Below, piece after piece: positions 31,690-40,230 of a stretch of DNA of 64,000 nt. The stretch is taken from assembly GCA_019359035.1 (NCBI GenBank), contig JAHHIC010000068.1:1-64000 (forward strand), read 5' to 3'. The stretch's first letter is position 1; each line of letters starts with the position of its first letter. The notes under the pieces are model-generated. The model was not told where the DNA came from. It made no database searches and saw nothing but the letters and a program-made list of their open reading frames with translations. Made by a program: the position numbers and the translations under genes. The DNA is from Scytonematopsis contorta HA4267-MV1 (GTDB lineage: Bacteria > Cyanobacteriota > Cyanobacteriia > Cyanobacteriales > Nostocaceae).

Positions 31690-31936
31690 GGATGATTCAT
31701 GATTTTGAACCTGAGGAATTTCCTCTGCTGTTAAAGTAACAATTTTCCCAAAGCATAATGCGTCCAGCTTCGATAGCTACAGTTTCAGGGTTAAATTTTG
31801 ATAATCCAGCAGCAATTATATCAGCGTTAACATATTCAAAACATTGCAGAAAGTTCGGTAACATCCTCATCGCAACAGTTGTTTTACCTGAGCCATTAGC
31901 ACCACCGATTATATAAAGACTAGGCATAAAAATCAC
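31690..31936 (-). pseudogene. Deleted second copy of the zeta-like locus
   Basis: Sequence from 31757 to 31927 repeats the 5' end of the zeta-like gene (MPSLYIIGGANGSGKTTVAM ... ETVAIEAGRIML). It then joins directly to 31697-31752, a copy of the 3' end of the small partner gene (GKIVTLTAEEIPQVQNHE in another frame). About 510 bp present between these points at 29147-29900 are missing. The junction falls at a GCATAAT-like sequence present at both break points in the intact copy. The fused frame encodes 79 residues with an intact Walker A but no lid, so it is presumably inactive. Confidence 0.85.
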
Positions 31937-31961
31937 TTATGAAAACCTAATGAATCGCAAC

Positions 31962-32052
31962 AGAGACGCGATAAATCGCAATAGAGACGCGATAAATCAC
32001 AATAGAGACGCGATAAATCGCAATAGAGACGCGATAAATCGCCGTCTCTACG
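31962..32052 (+). repeat. 21-bp tandem repeat with inverted cap
   Basis: Four copies of AGAGACGCGATAAATCGCAAT (starts 31962, 31983, 32004, 32025) are followed by GCCGTCTCTACG, the inverted form of the AGAGACGC core. The same core appears in the porin gene at 11200-11247. Confidence 0.85.
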
Positions 32053-32082
32053 TAACCACTATCAAAAATCTTTCTTCTCTTT

Positions 32083-32115
32083 TCTTGGCTCTCTTGGCTT
32101 CTTGGCGGTTCGTTA
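32083..32115 (-). repeat. 33-bp repeat, left arm, inverted to 35504-35536
   Basis: Identical over 33 bases to the reverse complement of 35504-35536. The repeat belongs to the CGCCAAGAA dispersed family also seen at 16905-16991. It overlaps the stop codon of the gene at 32113 and, with its partner, brackets four exported-protein genes. Confidence 0.8.
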
Positions 32116-32715
32116 CTTAAATGAACTATAAAACGCAAAATTAGCACGAGAGCCAAAAACTTGTAAATTCCATGTCTTAAAATCTTCAGCAGACATACAA
32201 CTACCTCCCCGACCTTGTAATACAAGACGAAACTTTGCATCAGGAGTTATACCTTGAGAAAATATACCATTCCCAGTCACTTTTCCTTCCAAACGTAACT
32301 CTTTATAAAGTAGAGGTCCACCACCTCCACCTTGTTTATTATCATATAAATCTGTTCTAAAAGAGACTCCACTTTTCGGAATCGTCAAAGAGAGAGTACC
32401 AGTTTTCCCCTTCTCATCTTTAAATAAAAAGTTCCAAACACGCTGCTTTTTATTCAAAGATAAAGTGTAATTAACAGAATTAGAAGACACTCCAATATTC
32501 TCTCCCCTAGCTGTTTGAAGCATCTTAGCGCTCGGAGAAAATTTTAACCGATTTATTTCTTTAAATTCAAAATCATCAATTCCTTGTGAAAACTGCGACC
32601 ATTCACCAGCATTAGTACAACAAGCACAAGCATATACAGATGAAGGAAAAGCAACAAGTGCTAACAAAGGAATCCAAATAAAGGAATTTTTAATTTTTCT
32701 CAAAGATTTTTTCAT
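32113..32715 (-). CDS. Secreted hypothetical protein
   Basis: About 200 residues from the ATG at 32715 (MKKSLRKIKNSFIWIPLLAL), a basic n-region and hydrophobic core of a signal peptide, cleaved near VYACACC. The mature part begins with a cysteine cluster (ACACCTNAGEW). A glycine run (KQGGGGGPLLY) and the C-terminal KFRLVLQGRGGSCMSAEDFK are notable. No known domain recognised. Last gene of a minus-strand series of exported proteins, separated from the previous one by a repeat pair at 32844-32966. Confidence 0.7.
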   Translation of the reverse strand: MKKSLRKIKNSFIWIPLLALVAFPSSVYACACCTNAGEWSQFSQGIDDFEFKEINRLKFSPSAKMLQTARGENIGVSSNSVNYTLSLNKKQRVWNFLFKDEKGKTGTLSLTIPKSGVSFRTDLYDNKQGGGGGPLLYKELRLEGKVTGNGIFSQGITPDAKFRLVLQGRGGSCMSAEDFKTWNLQVFGSRANFAFYSSFK

Positions 32716-32843
32716 GATTATTTTCAGCACAATAAATAAACTAGCCAAATAGTTTTCTTTCCAAACAAAGAGAAAGCATTAAAATAAATTGGTCTAAATG
32801 TAAAAATATATTAGCGCACTCTTGTGTACAAAAGTCCTCTACC

Positions 32844-32966
32844 CCTGAACTAAAGTTCGGGCTAAAAGCTTAAACCCGTTAAAAACGGGTTTGAATTTAC
32901 ACTCTTATTCTTTATTTCAACCCGTTTTCAACGGGTTTCAGCTTTCAGCCCGAACTTTAGTTCAGG
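32844..32966. repeat. Double-hairpin elements, inverted pair (copies 7 and 6)
   Basis: Left element (minus): stem II CCTGAACT / AGTTCGGG (32844-32861), linker, stem I AACCCGTT / AACGGGTT (32873-32891). Right element (plus): stem I AACCCGTT / AACGGGTT (32919-32937), linker TCAGCTTTCAG, stem II CCCGAACT / AGTTCAGG (32949-32966). Stem I ends face inside across a 27-bp spacer. No tandem array is attached here. Stems differ from the copies at 6587 and 63038, but the linker is conserved. Confidence 0.85.
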
Positions 32967-32982
32967 GGTACTTTTTTTCCTA

Positions 32983-33666
32983 TCACCAAGTCTGAGGAAT
33001 AACAGGAGGCTTAGGTTGAGACTCCGGTTTCTCTTCATCAACAGGAACAGGCTTAACAGGAACTACACCGTTATCACCATAGCGACAAGGCTTAAACCCT
33101 CCAGCAATAACAACAAAATCATCAAAATCAGTATCATTCCGACTAGGCTTTACCAAAAGAGAACCAGTATCATCCCAATTCACTTTTACCCCTCGACCAT
33201 TCTCTAAACCAGAAAAATTATCACTTAACCGAGCTTGCTGGTTACTAGCTTTATTAATGTTATTTGTAGAATAAACAATTCCAGCATCCTTACCGTTAAG
33301 ACTAGACTCCAAATATAAACTATAAGGTGTTTTGGCTTTAAAAGTAAAATCAGCAAATGGCTTAGTAACAGCATTTCCAGGAGTACCAATAAAATCTCTT
33401 TGTTTTGAAGAAGTAGTTTCATTATTATCAGAAGGTTTAACTTCCTGTAACAAAGGAGTTTTTTCTCCCGTAGCTAAATTAATTATACCAAAAGTAGACT
33501 GATAAGCACCACGAGATTCAACAAACTCAAATTCCACAGATGTATCTTCATCGAACTCAATAGTTTGATTGTCAAAATTATCAGCAAGAACTGGATTAAC
33601 AAAAGCTAATACCAAACCTAACCCCAAGCAAAAAGAGGAAAGAATACTGTTAGATTTTTTTGTCAT
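32983..33666 (-). CDS. Secreted protein with DUF4114-like Asp motif
   Basis: 227 residues. Signal peptide MTKKSNSILSSFCLGLGLVL ending near VLADNFD. The C-terminal part contains DTGSLLVKPSRNDTDFDDFV, close to the DxDFxDxV calcium-binding-like signature of DUF4114 domains seen at the end of the 1897-residue enzyme at 55561. A proline-rich tail (VPVKPVPVDEEKPESQPKPP) follows. Start supported by the signal peptide. Follows the gene at 33704 by 37 bp, so co-transcription is likely. Function unknown. Confidence 0.72.
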   Translation of the reverse strand: MTKKSNSILSSFCLGLGLVLAFVNPVLADNFDNQTIEFDEDTSVEFEFVESRGAYQSTFGIINLATGEKTPLLQEVKPSDNNETTSSKQRDFIGTPGNAVTKPFADFTFKAKTPYSLYLESSLNGKDAGIVYSTNNINKASNQQARLSDNFSGLENGRGVKVNWDDTGSLLVKPSRNDTDFDDFVVIAGGFKPCRYGDNGVVPVKPVPVDEEKPESQPKPPVIPQTW

Positions 33667-33703
33667 AATTACTTATTTTTCCTAATATCAAAATTTCTGA
33701 AAA

Positions 33704-34171
33704 TTACCAAGGTTGTGTAGAACCAGAGACTTGTTGTTGTAACATCTCAGAAGTGGGGTTCTTAATAGATTCCAAAAAAGCACTAGCTCTTGCTTTCGCT
33801 TCTTCCAAACGTGCTTTTTCTGGATTTGTACAATTACATCTACGTTGACGAGTAAAACGTCGAATACCTTGATTAACTTGTTGTTCCGCTCTTTGATAAG
33901 CCTGCTCAGCAGCTTTCAAATCGTTAAAAACCTGTTGAGATTGATTAATTATTTTACTGTTATATCCACTAACACTACCAGTATTATTAGATGGAACACC
34001 TGGTGAATTAGTAGTGTTACTTCCTGGACTCCGAGGAAAACTCCTGACTCCCAAACTATTAACATTATTACTTCCAGAACTGTTAGAAGTATTAGTTCGT
34101 TGTGCCATCGCAGGAGTTACAGATGAAGTGAGTAACAAAAACCCTAAAGTTACCAGTACATTTTTATTCAT
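33704..34171 (-). CDS. Small secreted protein, Asn/Ser-rich
   Basis: 155 residues from the ATG at 34171; an in-frame ATG at 34195 would add eight residues before the signal peptide MNKNVLVTLGFLLLTSS, cleaved near AMAQ. The mature N-half is low in complexity (NSSGSNNVNSLG, NTTNSPGVPSNNTGS). The C-half is helical with a CNC pair (RRCNCTNPEKARLEEAKARA). No family recognised. It lies 33 bp after the stop of the barrel-protein gene in the same operon. Confidence 0.68.
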   Translation of the reverse strand: MNKNVLVTLGFLLLTSSVTPAMAQRTNTSNSSGSNNVNSLGVRSFPRSPGSNTTNSPGVPSNNTGSVSGYNSKIINQSQQVFNDLKAAEQAYQRAEQQVNQGIRRFTRQRRCNCTNPEKARLEEAKARASAFLESIKNPTSEMLQQQVSGSTQPW

Positions 34172-34204
34172 TGAAATTTCTGTTAAGGTAATCATAAATT
34201 GGAC

Positions 34205-35203
34205 TTAAAACTGAAAAGAAACACCAGTCCCTAAAACAAAACGCGCTCCATCTCCAGCACCAGTTATATCCCTAAATCCAGGAGTAATCACAAAAGGGAT
34301 ATTTTTGAAAGGACTAATAGAAAGACCCATAGCTAAATCTTGACCAGTCCATTCCACAATTGCACTAACTGGTTGAGCGACTCTCACAGCCACAGTACCA
34401 AAGATATTTAACCCACTAGGGTCTCTACCACTCGCTTCTGCTTCATGTAAAAACTGACCACTTCCAATACCAGTTGTCACAGCAACTCGACTGAAGAGTT
34501 GTTCTAAATATTCTCTTGTTTTGAATATCTGGGTATACACAGCGTAATAAGAATTCTTAGGGTAATCCAAATAACCAGAACGAGATTCAATGATAACAAA
34601 GTGGTTCCAACCAACAGCTACAGATGAGCTATCACTAATCCGACGGTGTACCTTAACATTAAATCCACCACCAGTTTGTCCATTACGTCCAAAAGAATCC
34701 TGAGTATAAGACAATTCAACACCCACAGCTTTGCGAGCATCCCCCAAAGCTACACCGATACCAACCTCTCCATCACCTTTTCTGCTGTAACGAGTACGAC
34801 CTTGATAATCTACAACTAAAAAAACTGTGTTATTGTCAGCCCCAAATCCACTAGGACTAGAAATAGTCAAGCCAGGAGAAAGAGTTCTAGAATTATTAGA
34901 AGTAAAGAATTTTTGCTTAGGTAAATCATTTAACTGATTTAGAATATCTGTTACATCTGCGTTAACATCAGGTGTATTTTCACCTCCTTCTGGACAGTTT
35001 TGTCGAGGAACTAGATTTTGAGCAAGTTTTTTGTGACAAGTAGGAGTTAGAGATGCTGCGCTTCCTCTTACTATGTGAGACTGATTTTTAAAAGCTGGAA
35101 CTTCATTAGCTCCTGCAGGATTAACGTTCACAACTACAGACACCAAAATCCTAGCCAGATTTGTTGCGAAAGTCTGGCAAACACTCCATTTTTTTTTATT
35201 CAT
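34205..35203 (-). CDS. Putative outer-membrane beta-barrel protein
   Basis: 332 residues from the ATG at 35203 (MNKKKWSVCQTFATNLARIL); an in-frame GTG lies at 35215. A weak signal peptide ends near NPAGANE. After a linker, alternating amphipathic strands fill the rest (VFLVVDYQGRTRYSRKGDGE, VGIGVALGDARKAVGVELSY, SSSVAVGWNHFVII, AIVEWTGQDLAMGLSISPF), and the protein ends in F (GTGVSFQF), as expected for a barrel. First gene of a minus-strand operon of exported proteins. It could be the outer-membrane partner of the two small secreted proteins encoded after it; this is inference. Confidence 0.7.
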   Translation of the reverse strand: MNKKKWSVCQTFATNLARILVSVVVNVNPAGANEVPAFKNQSHIVRGSAASLTPTCHKKLAQNLVPRQNCPEGGENTPDVNADVTDILNQLNDLPKQKFFTSNNSRTLSPGLTISSPSGFGADNNTVFLVVDYQGRTRYSRKGDGEVGIGVALGDARKAVGVELSYTQDSFGRNGQTGGGFNVKVHRRISDSSSVAVGWNHFVIIESRSGYLDYPKNSYYAVYTQIFKTREYLEQLFSRVAVTTGIGSGQFLHEAEASGRDPSGLNIFGTVAVRVAQPVSAIVEWTGQDLAMGLSISPFKNIPFVITPGFRDITGAGDGARFVLGTGVSFQF

Positions 35204-35215
35204 CAGGGGAAACAC

Positions 35216-35615
35216 TTAGTAAATGCACCTCAAATATAGTCAATGTGACTACTTTCGCTACAGAAAGCTTGATTTGAATGCCACATTTAATCTAAGTTTT
35301 AGCAAATTGTCAAGTGGACGGGTGAATTGGCTTGAATTTATTGATTGTTTGATAATATTATCAATACATAATTATATAGGAATTTAATTATTATTTCTTA
35401 ATTGGTTATTTAATAAACATTAACCTGTATATGAGAGCTTAGATTTAGGGCTACTAACACTTTTATTTGCATCAGTCAATATAATTAGCAATTATCTTGT
35501 GCTTAACGAACCGCCAAGAAGCCAAGAGAGCCAAGATTTTTTTTACTCTTAAACTTTGTGTCCTTCGTACCTACCTTCCGGGAAAACCCCGGTTTACATG
35601 GTTTAAAACAAACTT
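35216..35615. promoter_or_regulatory. Divergent upstream region with dispersed repeat
   Basis: 400 bp between the exported-protein operon (leftward) and the nuclease/phytase gene (rightward), so both promoters are here. It contains the right arm of the 33-bp inverted repeat (35504-35536) followed by an eight-T run, and a CCGGGAAAACCCCGG palindrome at 35579-35593. I saw no convincing Pho box. Confidence 0.5.
35504..35536 (+). repeat. 33-bp repeat, right arm
   Basis: Exact reverse complement of 32083-32115. Followed by TTTTTTTT. Together the arms enclose 3.4 kb holding four minus-strand genes. Confidence 0.8.
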
Positions 35616-38600
35616 ATGACAAATAACACAGTACGTTTCGCTCAATTCAACGCTTCTCTAAATCGTAATAATGAGGGTGAGTTAGTTAGAGATTTATCTA
35701 CGCCTAACAACGCTCAAGCTAAGGCGGTTGCGGAAATAATTCAACGTAGTAATGCTGATGTTTTACTTATTAATGAGTTTGACTATGTTGCTGCTAATCC
35801 TCTTCAAGCTGTTCAACTTTTTCAGCAAAACTATCTTTCCGTAAGTCAAAATGGGGCAACTCCAGTTAACTATCCCTACGTTTACATCGCTCCTTCCAAT
35901 ACAGGTATCAGTTCAGGCTTTGACCTCAACAACAATGGTACAGTAGTTACTACACCTGGCGCACCGGGATACGGTGACGATGCATTTGGCTTTGGAAATT
36001 TTCCTGGTCAGTTTGGAATGTTGTTGCTGTCCAAATATCCTATCGACACAGCTAATGTCCGAACCTTCCAAAATTTTCTTTGGAAAGATATGCCCGACTC
36101 GCTGTTACCAACTATTAATTTACCTGGTTCTTCCACTCCCTGGTATTCCCCAGAGGAACAAGCTGTTTTACGTCTTTCTTCAAAAAGCCATTGGGATGTT
36201 CCCATTTTGGTAAATGGTGAAACAATACACGCTCTGGTCAGCCATCCTACACCCCCCGTGTTCGATGGACCAGAAGACCGCAATGGTAAGCGTAATTATG
36301 ATGAGATTCGCTTTTGGTCAGACTATATTACTCCTGGTACTGGTAGCTACATTTACGACGATGGGGGTAAGCGCGGTGGTATAGCTGCTGGGTCAAGCTT
36401 TGTGATTATGGGTGACCAAAATGCAGACCCATATGATGGTGACAGTTTTAACAATGCTGTTCGTCAACTGTTACAAAATCCTAATATCAATACAAATTTT
36501 ATCCCCACCAGTCCCGGAGGAGCGCAACAAGCTTTATTACAAGGAGGAGCAAATCTAAATCATCGCGGTAATCCCAGGTTTGATACGGGAGATTTTGCCG
36601 ATACGACTCCTGGCAATTTGCGGACTGATTATGTACTACCTTCGACTGACTTAGGTATTAGTAACTCTGGTGTTTTTTGGCCGCTCAACACTGACCCTAC
36701 ATTTCCTTTAGTTGGTACTTTTAACTCTAGCTTACCTGGTGGTTTTCCTAGCTCTGACCATCGTTTAGTTTATGCTGATGTACAATTACCTGCTACTCAA
36801 TCCGGAGCGACTATTCCTAATGTCGGCTTAATTGGACAAACTACTTTACCAACAGGCTTTGTTCCTAGTGGTGCTGCAGGTACAGTAAATGGTGTTTCTA
36901 CTCCTTTGGGTGGGCTTTCGGGTGTTACCTATGACGCAGCAAATAACCGCTTCTATGCAATTTCTGATGACCGCTCAGAATTTGGACCTGCTCGTTTCTA
37001 CACTTTTACCCTTGACCCAAATTCTCCTACAAACGTCAATTTTACTAGTGTTACAGCGCTTCGGGATGCGAATGGTAATTTCTTCTCGCGTTTGAGTCTC
37101 GACCCCGAAGGTATTGCTTTGACCCGCAATGGAACGGTATTTATTTCTTCAGAAGGTGAAGTGCGTCCAGATTTGGGTGCAAGTCGGGTGACCAATCCAT
37201 TTGTGAATGAGTTTTCTTTGACTACTGGTCAGTTAATTCGTTCCTTACCTGTACCAAGAAAATTTTTGCCCGTGGTGCAAGATACTAATGGTAACGGTAT
37301 TGTAGATGCTGGGGATACTCAAGTTTCTGGTGTTCGTAATAACTTAGCCTTTGAAAGTCTTACTATTAGTCCTGACCAAAAGTTTCTCTACACAGCAACC
37401 GAAAACGCTTTATTGCAAGATGGTGCGGTTACAACCACCAGTAACGGTACTCGCTCTCGGATTGTGCAATATAATTTGGTTACTGGACAACCAGAAAAAG
37501 AATATTTATATGTTACCGACCCAGTAGCGGTTGCACCAAATCCTGCAACGGCATTTAATACCAACGGTTTGGTGGATTTACTAGCAATTGATAACCGAGG
37601 TACATTTTTAGCGTTGGAGCGTTCTTTTTCTGCAGGGGTTGCTGGTACAGGTAATACAATTAAATTGTATGAAGTTTCTCTGCAGGGTGCTACCGATATC
37701 AGCTTTATTGACTCCCTTAATGGTTTGAGTACTGAACAATTCGCAGCTATTAGACCAACTCAAAAACGGTTGTTATTAAATCTTGACGAAATCAATTTAC
37801 CCACAGGTACAGATAATATTGAAGGTCTTGCTTTTGGTCCTAAATTAGCTGATGGTCGTCAATCTATTGTGTTGGTTAGCGACAACAACTTTAGCCCAAC
37901 TCAATTTACTCAAATTCTAACTTTAGGTGCGGAAGTAATTCCTACAGCTACCCCCAGAGTCGAAACTCGTCCCGACTTGTTCGACGACCCCAGTCTACCA
38001 CGCGACCAACGTGCGGATGCTGATGACCCTGCAATTTACGTTAATTCCACAAATCCTGGACAAAGTGTGATATTAACTGCTGTCAAAAATGCAGGGTTGC
38101 GGGTTTATGATTTGTCTGGCAATTTGCTACAGGAAGTTAATCCCGGTGGTATTCGTTATAATAATGTTGATTTGCAATACGGCTTTAAGTTAGGAACCAA
38201 ATCTATCGATATTGCCATTGCTACAGACCGACAAAACGACAAATTAGCAATTTTCCAAATTAACCCTAATCCAGGTCAAGGTGGTAAATATTTAGAAGAT
38301 ATTACCGACAGCAGCATTGGTACTCTTTTCCAAGCCGAACCATTTGCACCACCTTATTCAGCTTCAAACCGTAGTGCTTATGGTGTTGCAATGTACCGCA
38401 GTCAAATCACAAATGATTATTATGTCTTCGTCAATCGCAGACAAACAGGTGATGTAGCTCAGTACAAACTAATTGATAAAGGTAACGGTAAAATTGGTGC
38501 TGAACGAGTACGTGAATTTACTCTCCCCACCACAGCGGGACGTACTCCGCAAACTGAAGGTATGGTGGTAGACCAAGAATTAGGCTACATCTATATCGGA

Positions 38601-39776
38601 CAAGAAGACGTGGGTATCTGGAAGTTACAAGCAGAACCTAATGCTCCTAACACATCAGTATTAATTGATAAAGTAAAAGCTTTGGGTGGTAGTAATCTTA
38701 CTGATGATGTTGAAGGCTTAACAATTTACTACGGAGCAAATGGTACTGGTTATTTATTAGCCTCCAGTCAGGGTGATAATACTTTTGCTGCTTACACCCG
38801 TGATGGCAACAACGACTTCCTAGGTCGCTTTGCTGTTGGTAACAATGGAACAATTGACAGCGTGCAAGAATCTGACGGTGCAGATGTAATTAACGTCCCC
38901 CTAGGTGCTAACTTCCCCTTTGGTTTATTTGTTACTCAAGATGGCAATAACCTCCCTGGAAGAATAGTAGATGGTGAAAATGTTAATAGCAACTTTAAAC
39001 TCGTACCTTGGGAAAATATTGCTAATGCGTTCCCAAATCCTTTAGCGATTGATACCACCAGTTACGACCCTCGCAATCCTAAATCAGTAGGTATCCGAGG
39101 TACGGAAGGAGACGATACACTGTTTGGTGGCAATGGCAATGACATCTTTTTTGGCTTTGGTGGTAATAATACCATTTACGCTGGTGAAGGTAATAATTTA
39201 GTCCAAGCTGGTTCCGGTAATAATAACATCTTTGCAGGTGCAGGGAACGATTTCTTGAATGCTGGTAATGGTAACAATACTTTTTACGCTGGTGAGGGCA
39301 ATAACACTATTGTTGCAGGTAATGGTCAAAACACTGTTTATGTTGGTGCTGGTAATGATAATATTGCTCTCGGTAATGGGAATAATACCATTTATGCAGG
39401 AGAAGGCGTAAATACAATTGTTACTGGTAATGGTAGTGACTTGATTTTTGCTGGTGCTGGTAATGATTCTATTACAACTGGTGGTGGTGATGACCTAATT
39501 TATGCTGGGGAAGGTAATAACATCATATCTGCTGGTACGGGTAATGATACGGTTTATGTGGGTAGTGGTGTTAACAAATTTATTCTCGATGCTGGAGTTG
39601 GTTCGGTAACGATTATAGGGTTCACGAGCAATGACCAAATTAGCCGGGGTGTAGGTTTATCCAGCAGTACTGGATTAACAGTCAGTGTGAGTGGTAACGA
39701 TACTTTAGTTAGCGCTGGGAGTGATTTATTGGCTACTTTGAAGTGGACGCAGTTAAGTAATGTAACTATTGTTTAG
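35616..39776 (+). CDS. Secreted EEP nuclease / phytase / RTX multidomain protein
   Basis: 1386 residues. (1) Endonuclease/exonuclease/phosphatase domain, about 1-395: RFAQFNASLN, LLINEFDY, IMGDQNADP, SSDHRLVYADVQ. (2) Esterase-like phytase propeller, about 400-765: GGLSGVTYDAANNRFYAISD and SLDPEGIAL. (3) 3-phytase beta-propeller, about 780-1150: DADDPAIYVNSTNPGQSVIL, VYDLSGNLLQEV, TEGMVVDQELGYIYIGQED. (4) RTX-like calcium-binding repeats, about 1165-1330 (GNGND, AGEGNN units), and a C-terminal module ending LLATLKWTQLSNVTIV. There is no Sec signal peptide, so type I secretion is expected. Likely roles are phosphate release from phytate and phosphodiesters outside the cell. A strong terminator follows. 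Confidence 0.9.
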   Translation: MTNNTVRFAQFNASLNRNNEGELVRDLSTPNNAQAKAVAEIIQRSNADVLLINEFDYVAANPLQAVQLFQQNYLSVSQNGATPVNYPYVYIAPSNTGISSGFDLNNNGTVVTTPGAPGYGDDAFGFGNFPGQFGMLLLSKYPIDTANVRTFQNFLWKDMPDSLLPTINLPGSSTPWYSPEEQAVLRLSSKSHWDVPILVNGETIHALVSHPTPPVFDGPEDRNGKRNYDEIRFWSDYITPGTGSYIYDDGGKRGGIAAGSSFVIMGDQNADPYDGDSFNNAVRQLLQNPNINTNFIPTSPGGAQQALLQGGANLNHRGNPRFDTGDFADTTPGNLRTDYVLPSTDLGISNSGVFWPLNTDPTFPLVGTFNSSLPGGFPSSDHRLVYADVQLPATQSGATIPNVGLIGQTTLPTGFVPSGAAGTVNGVSTPLGGLSGVTYDAANNRFYAISDDRSEFGPARFYTFTLDPNSPTNVNFTSVTALRDANGNFFSRLSLDPEGIALTRNGTVFISSEGEVRPDLGASRVTNPFVNEFSLTTGQLIRSLPVPRKFLPVVQDTNGNGIVDAGDTQVSGVRNNLAFESLTISPDQKFLYTATENALLQDGAVTTTSNGTRSRIVQYNLVTGQPEKEYLYVTDPVAVAPNPATAFNTNGLVDLLAIDNRGTFLALERSFSAGVAGTGNTIKLYEVSLQGATDISFIDSLNGLSTEQFAAIRPTQKRLLLNLDEINLPTGTDNIEGLAFGPKLADGRQSIVLVSDNNFSPTQFTQILTLGAEVIPTATPRVETRPDLFDDPSLPRDQRADADDPAIYVNSTNPGQSVILTAVKNAGLRVYDLSGNLLQEVNPGGIRYNNVDLQYGFKLGTKSIDIAIATDRQNDKLAIFQINPNPGQGGKYLEDITDSSIGTLFQAEPFAPPYSASNRSAYGVAMYRSQITNDYYVFVNRRQTGDVAQYKLIDKGNGKIGAERVREFTLPTTAGRTPQTEGMVVDQELGYIYIGQEDVGIWKLQAEPNAPNTSVLIDKVKALGGSNLTDDVEGLTIYYGANGTGYLLASSQGDNTFAAYTRDGNNDFLGRFAVGNNGTIDSVQESDGADVINVPLGANFPFGLFVTQDGNNLPGRIVDGENVNSNFKLVPWENIANAFPNPLAIDTTSYDPRNPKSVGIRGTEGDDTLFGGNGNDIFFGFGGNNTIYAGEGNNLVQAGSGNNNIFAGAGNDFLNAGNGNNTFYAGEGNNTIVAGNGQNTVYVGAGNDNIALGNGNNTIYAGEGVNTIVTGNGSDLIFAGAGNDSITTGGGDDLIYAGEGNNIISAGTGNDTVYVGSGVNKFILDAGVGSVTIIGFTSNDQISRGVGLSSSTGLTVSVSGNDTLVSAGSDLLATLKWTQLSNVTIV

Positions 39777-39802
39777 ACAACTTATAGAAAATATACGCAA
39801 GT

Positions 39803-39839
39803 GTAGAGACTGTACATGTACGGTCTCTACATTTTTTTT
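39803..39839 (+). terminator. Rho-independent terminator after the phytase gene
   Basis: GTAGAGAC (39803-39810) pairs with GTCTCTAC (39823-39830) around the palindrome GTACATGTAC. An A and eight T residues follow. It is 27 bp after the stop codon. Confidence 0.85.
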
Positions 39840-40230
39840 CGTGTATAAAAAATTTGATTGCAAGCAAAATACCCAATATTTCTGCTTGTAACAAACTTGT
39901 TGACAGAATATATTAAGAAATTGTTGTATTACTATTGATATTTATTGACAATACTTCTTTATCAATTTATTGTGATTCATGTGGGTGCAAAGAGTAATCG
40001 AATACATTACTTTAGGTGAGCGAACTGTTCGATTGCTCGCATAAGCAAGACTGTGGCATGTACAAGTTGCATTGCCAACTAATTTTCGACTTTTAGAGGT
40101 TTAAGTTTTCGCTAAAAATGAGAATCAATCTCAATTAAATTACAAGATTGAGATATAAATTTTGCAATAATTTGCAATAATTTTGCAAGTGGAATGTTTA
40201 TTTAATCAAAACTAGGGAGGATTGTCGCTA
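39840..40230. promoter_or_regulatory. Upstream region of the membrane-protein operon
   Basis: About 390 bp, AT-rich, no gene. AGGGAGG at about 40213-40219 is a strong ribosome-binding site for the ATG at 40231. ATTTTGCAATAATTTGCAAT direct repeats (near 40158-40180) lie in the likely promoter region. Confidence 0.5.

Noticed and set aside
31947-32240. Open frame with IYRVS repeats
   Set aside because: Translation of the 21-bp tandem repeat overlapping a real gene end; no independent support.
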